64,000 nt of DNA, from contig NC_134433.1 of assembly GCF_030867145.1 (NCBI RefSeq), positions 17,147,896 through 17,211,895 of the forward strand, given 5' to 3'. The first letter of the stretch is position 1. Each line of letters starts with the position of its first letter. A model generated the notes under the pieces. It did no database searches. It was given only the letters and a program-made list of their open reading frames with translations, and was not told the origin of the DNA. Below are positions 40,914-64,000 of this stretch, in pieces. This stretch comes from Opisthocomus hoazin (Eukaryota > Chordata > Aves > Opisthocomiformes > Opisthocomidae). The position numbers and the translations under genes are program-made.

Positions 40914-40964
40914 ATGGCATCGCCCCAGGTGTGCGCGCAGCCCCTCGGCCGGCCGGGCGCCTGA
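40914..40964 (+). promoter_or_regulatory. Upstream ORF 1, 16 codons
   Basis: ATG with G at -3 and G at +4, a strong context, reads 16 codons (MASPQVCAQPLGRPGA) to TGA at 40962-40964. It is in frame with the main ATG but stops before it. If the leader is transcribed as inferred, this ORF would be met first by scanning ribosomes and could lower WSCD1 translation. The peptide resembles nothing I recognise. Confidence 0.4.
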
Positions 40965-41049
40965 GGCTGCCGGCAGTGCCGCACCAGGCTGCTCGCTCCC
41001 CGCGGGCGGCCGGCGAGAAGGCTCTTCCCTGGGAGACGGCACCGAAGCG

Positions 41050-41058
41050 ATGGGCTGA
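41050..41058 (+). promoter_or_regulatory. Upstream ORF 2, two codons (ATG GGC TGA)
   Basis: A minimal upstream ORF with G at -3 and G at +4. Very short uORFs usually allow re-initiation; here the main ATG is 83 nt past its stop. Seen directly in sequence; the effect is inference. Confidence 0.35.
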
Positions 41059-41062
41059 ACTT

Positions 41063-41119
41063 ATGGGAGGAACCAGCGCCCGGCCAGGCGGCGATTCAGG
41101 GGCCCGTCGGGAGGCGTGA
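41063..41119 (+). promoter_or_regulatory. Upstream ORF 3, 18 codons
   Basis: ATG in a weaker context (C at -3, G at +4) reads 18 codons to TGA at 41117-41119, only 22 nt before the main start codon and in a different frame. Re-initiation over so short a distance is normally poor, so leaky scanning would be needed to reach the main ATG from ribosomes that start here. Confidence 0.35.
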
Positions 41120-41141
41120 AGGGCCCGGCTTCAGGAAGGGC

Positions 41142-63322
<22,181 letters not shown>

Positions 63323-63351
63323 TAGCCTGGCAGCATTCTGCTGTGTTGAAA

Positions 63352-63357
63352 AATAAA
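63352..63357 (+). terminator. WSCD1: Poly(A) signal AATAAA of WSCD1
   Basis: AATAAA lies 30 nt after the stop codon; the expected cleavage window (10-30 nt downstream) falls on an encoded A-tract. A variant ATTAAA at 63426-63431 could serve as an alternative. The resulting 3' UTR of about 47 nt would be unusually short for this gene, so a longer alternative UTR running out of the window is possible. No clear GU-rich element is seen within 50 nt after the signal. Confidence 0.6.
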
Positions 63358-63365
63358 ATAATTTT

Positions 63366-63369
<4 letters not shown>

Positions 63370-63399
<30 letters not shown>
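63370..63399 (+). repeat. A30 homopolymer at the expected WSCD1 cleavage site
   Basis: Thirty consecutive A, then G and six A. It starts 12 nt after AATAAA. It looks like a genomically encoded mRNA tail, although the gene upstream keeps all its introns. Confidence 0.95.
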
Positions 63400-63401
<2 letters not shown>

Positions 63402-64000
63402 AAAAAGGACCAGAGCTTTATAGCCATTAAAGCAAAAATACTTGCGGAGTCTGCTGAGCAGTACAATTTCTCTCCACTCTAGGGTGTTCTTCAGGGCACT
63501 AAGTGCTCCAGAAGGCAAGCAATGAAGGATGGAAATTGGGTTATAAACCAAGGCAAAAAGCTGTTTGTGTCTACCTGTGCGCACCCCTCCCTGCACAAGC
63601 GGCTCAGAACTTCACAGCAGAGTAGCCCTGCTCCATGGCGGGCATCCTGCCTTCTTACCCCTGCAGACCTCCCAGGGGCTGCTTGGGTTTTCGCAGCAAC
63701 TCTGTTGGAAACAGACGTACGTAAAGGTGGAGGGGGGAAAAAATGTCCTTACACCGATCTACAAGTTTCATCTGAGCATTCAAGAAAATCAGTTGCTTTC
63801 TTCTCAGTAAAGCCCACTAGTTTCCTTCTCCTGGGTTTGCTGGTCAGGTCGCCTGCCACAGCGGTGTCAGAGGTGCAGGGGGAGAAAAGCACCAGTGGGC
63901 GAAGGCACCCGGGATACCAGGCAGAGAGGTGGTCTGCAGAGAGGTGCTCCACGACCGACCTCAGGCTTCCCTGCAGGAACGGCACGGCCCGGGGCCACGT
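63400..64000. other. Sequence downstream of WSCD1, nothing recognised
   Basis: After the A-tract there is a possible alternative poly(A) hexamer (ATTAAA, 63426-63431) and a T/G-rich stretch at about 63560-63580. No further gene starts before the window ends. Confidence 0.5.

Larger units (their letters stand above)
40884..41141 (+). other. WSCD1: 5' untranslated leader of the first coding exon
   Basis: A good acceptor (a C/T-rich tract with a C6 run, then ATTGCAG) ends at 40883, so the exon probably starts at 40884; a second AG seven bases on (40889-40890) could also be used. The leader is GC-rich (a local CpG patch) and contains three ATGs upstream of the main start, each followed by a stop before 41142. 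A leader of 258 nt, plus whatever comes from an upstream noncoding exon, is inferred. No transcript evidence is available to me. Confidence 0.6.

Overview
The window is vertebrate nuclear DNA, almost certainly from a bird. Two things point there: a 5'-truncated CR1 LINE whose 3' end carries the bird-type ATTCTATGAT tail (about 53,991-54,390), and an eight-exon gene whose product reads as amniote WSCD1 (WSC domain-containing sulfotransferase 1). No bacterial genes, CRISPR arrays or viral genes are visible. The only protein-coding gene I can support is WSCD1 on the plus strand.

Layout. Positions 1-31.7 kb are gene-free as far as I can read: AT-rich DNA with 150-700 bp GC/CpG-rich patches, one exact 43-bp tandem duplication, and relics of very old amniote repeats. 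At 31,741-32,030 lies a pentanucleotide array of 58 units in perfect 5-bp register. A TATA-like box and a roughly 1-kb CpG island (32.1-33.1 kb) follow at once; this is the probable WSCD1 promoter. A good splice donor at 32,748/32,749 suggests a noncoding first exon. An 8.1-kb intron leads to the first coding exon (ATG at 41,142). Seven more coding exons lie at 46,179-46,293, 47,943-48,127, 51,196-51,317, 58,231-58,396, 59,863-60,027, 60,869-61,069 and 62,970-63,322 (stop included). All introns are GT-AG, the phases agree, and the joined reading frame is 576 codons plus stop. An AATAAA signal 30 nt after the stop is followed 12 nt later by an encoded run of 30 A.

The product is a type II, Golgi-type membrane protein: a short basic cytosolic tail, one membrane anchor, a variable stem, two cysteine-rich WSC domains, and a C-terminal PAPS-dependent sulfotransferase domain. 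The 5' leader of the coding exon holds three short upstream ORFs. Introns are mostly unique sequence with GC-rich patches, the CR1 copy (intron 5) and old repeat relics.

I found no new multi-gene system. The most unusual items are the promoter-proximal pentamer array, the A30 tract exactly where mRNA cleavage would be expected, the three uORFs, and the many isolated GC-rich patches. Most other open frames are by-products of GC-rich or periodic sequence and were not called.
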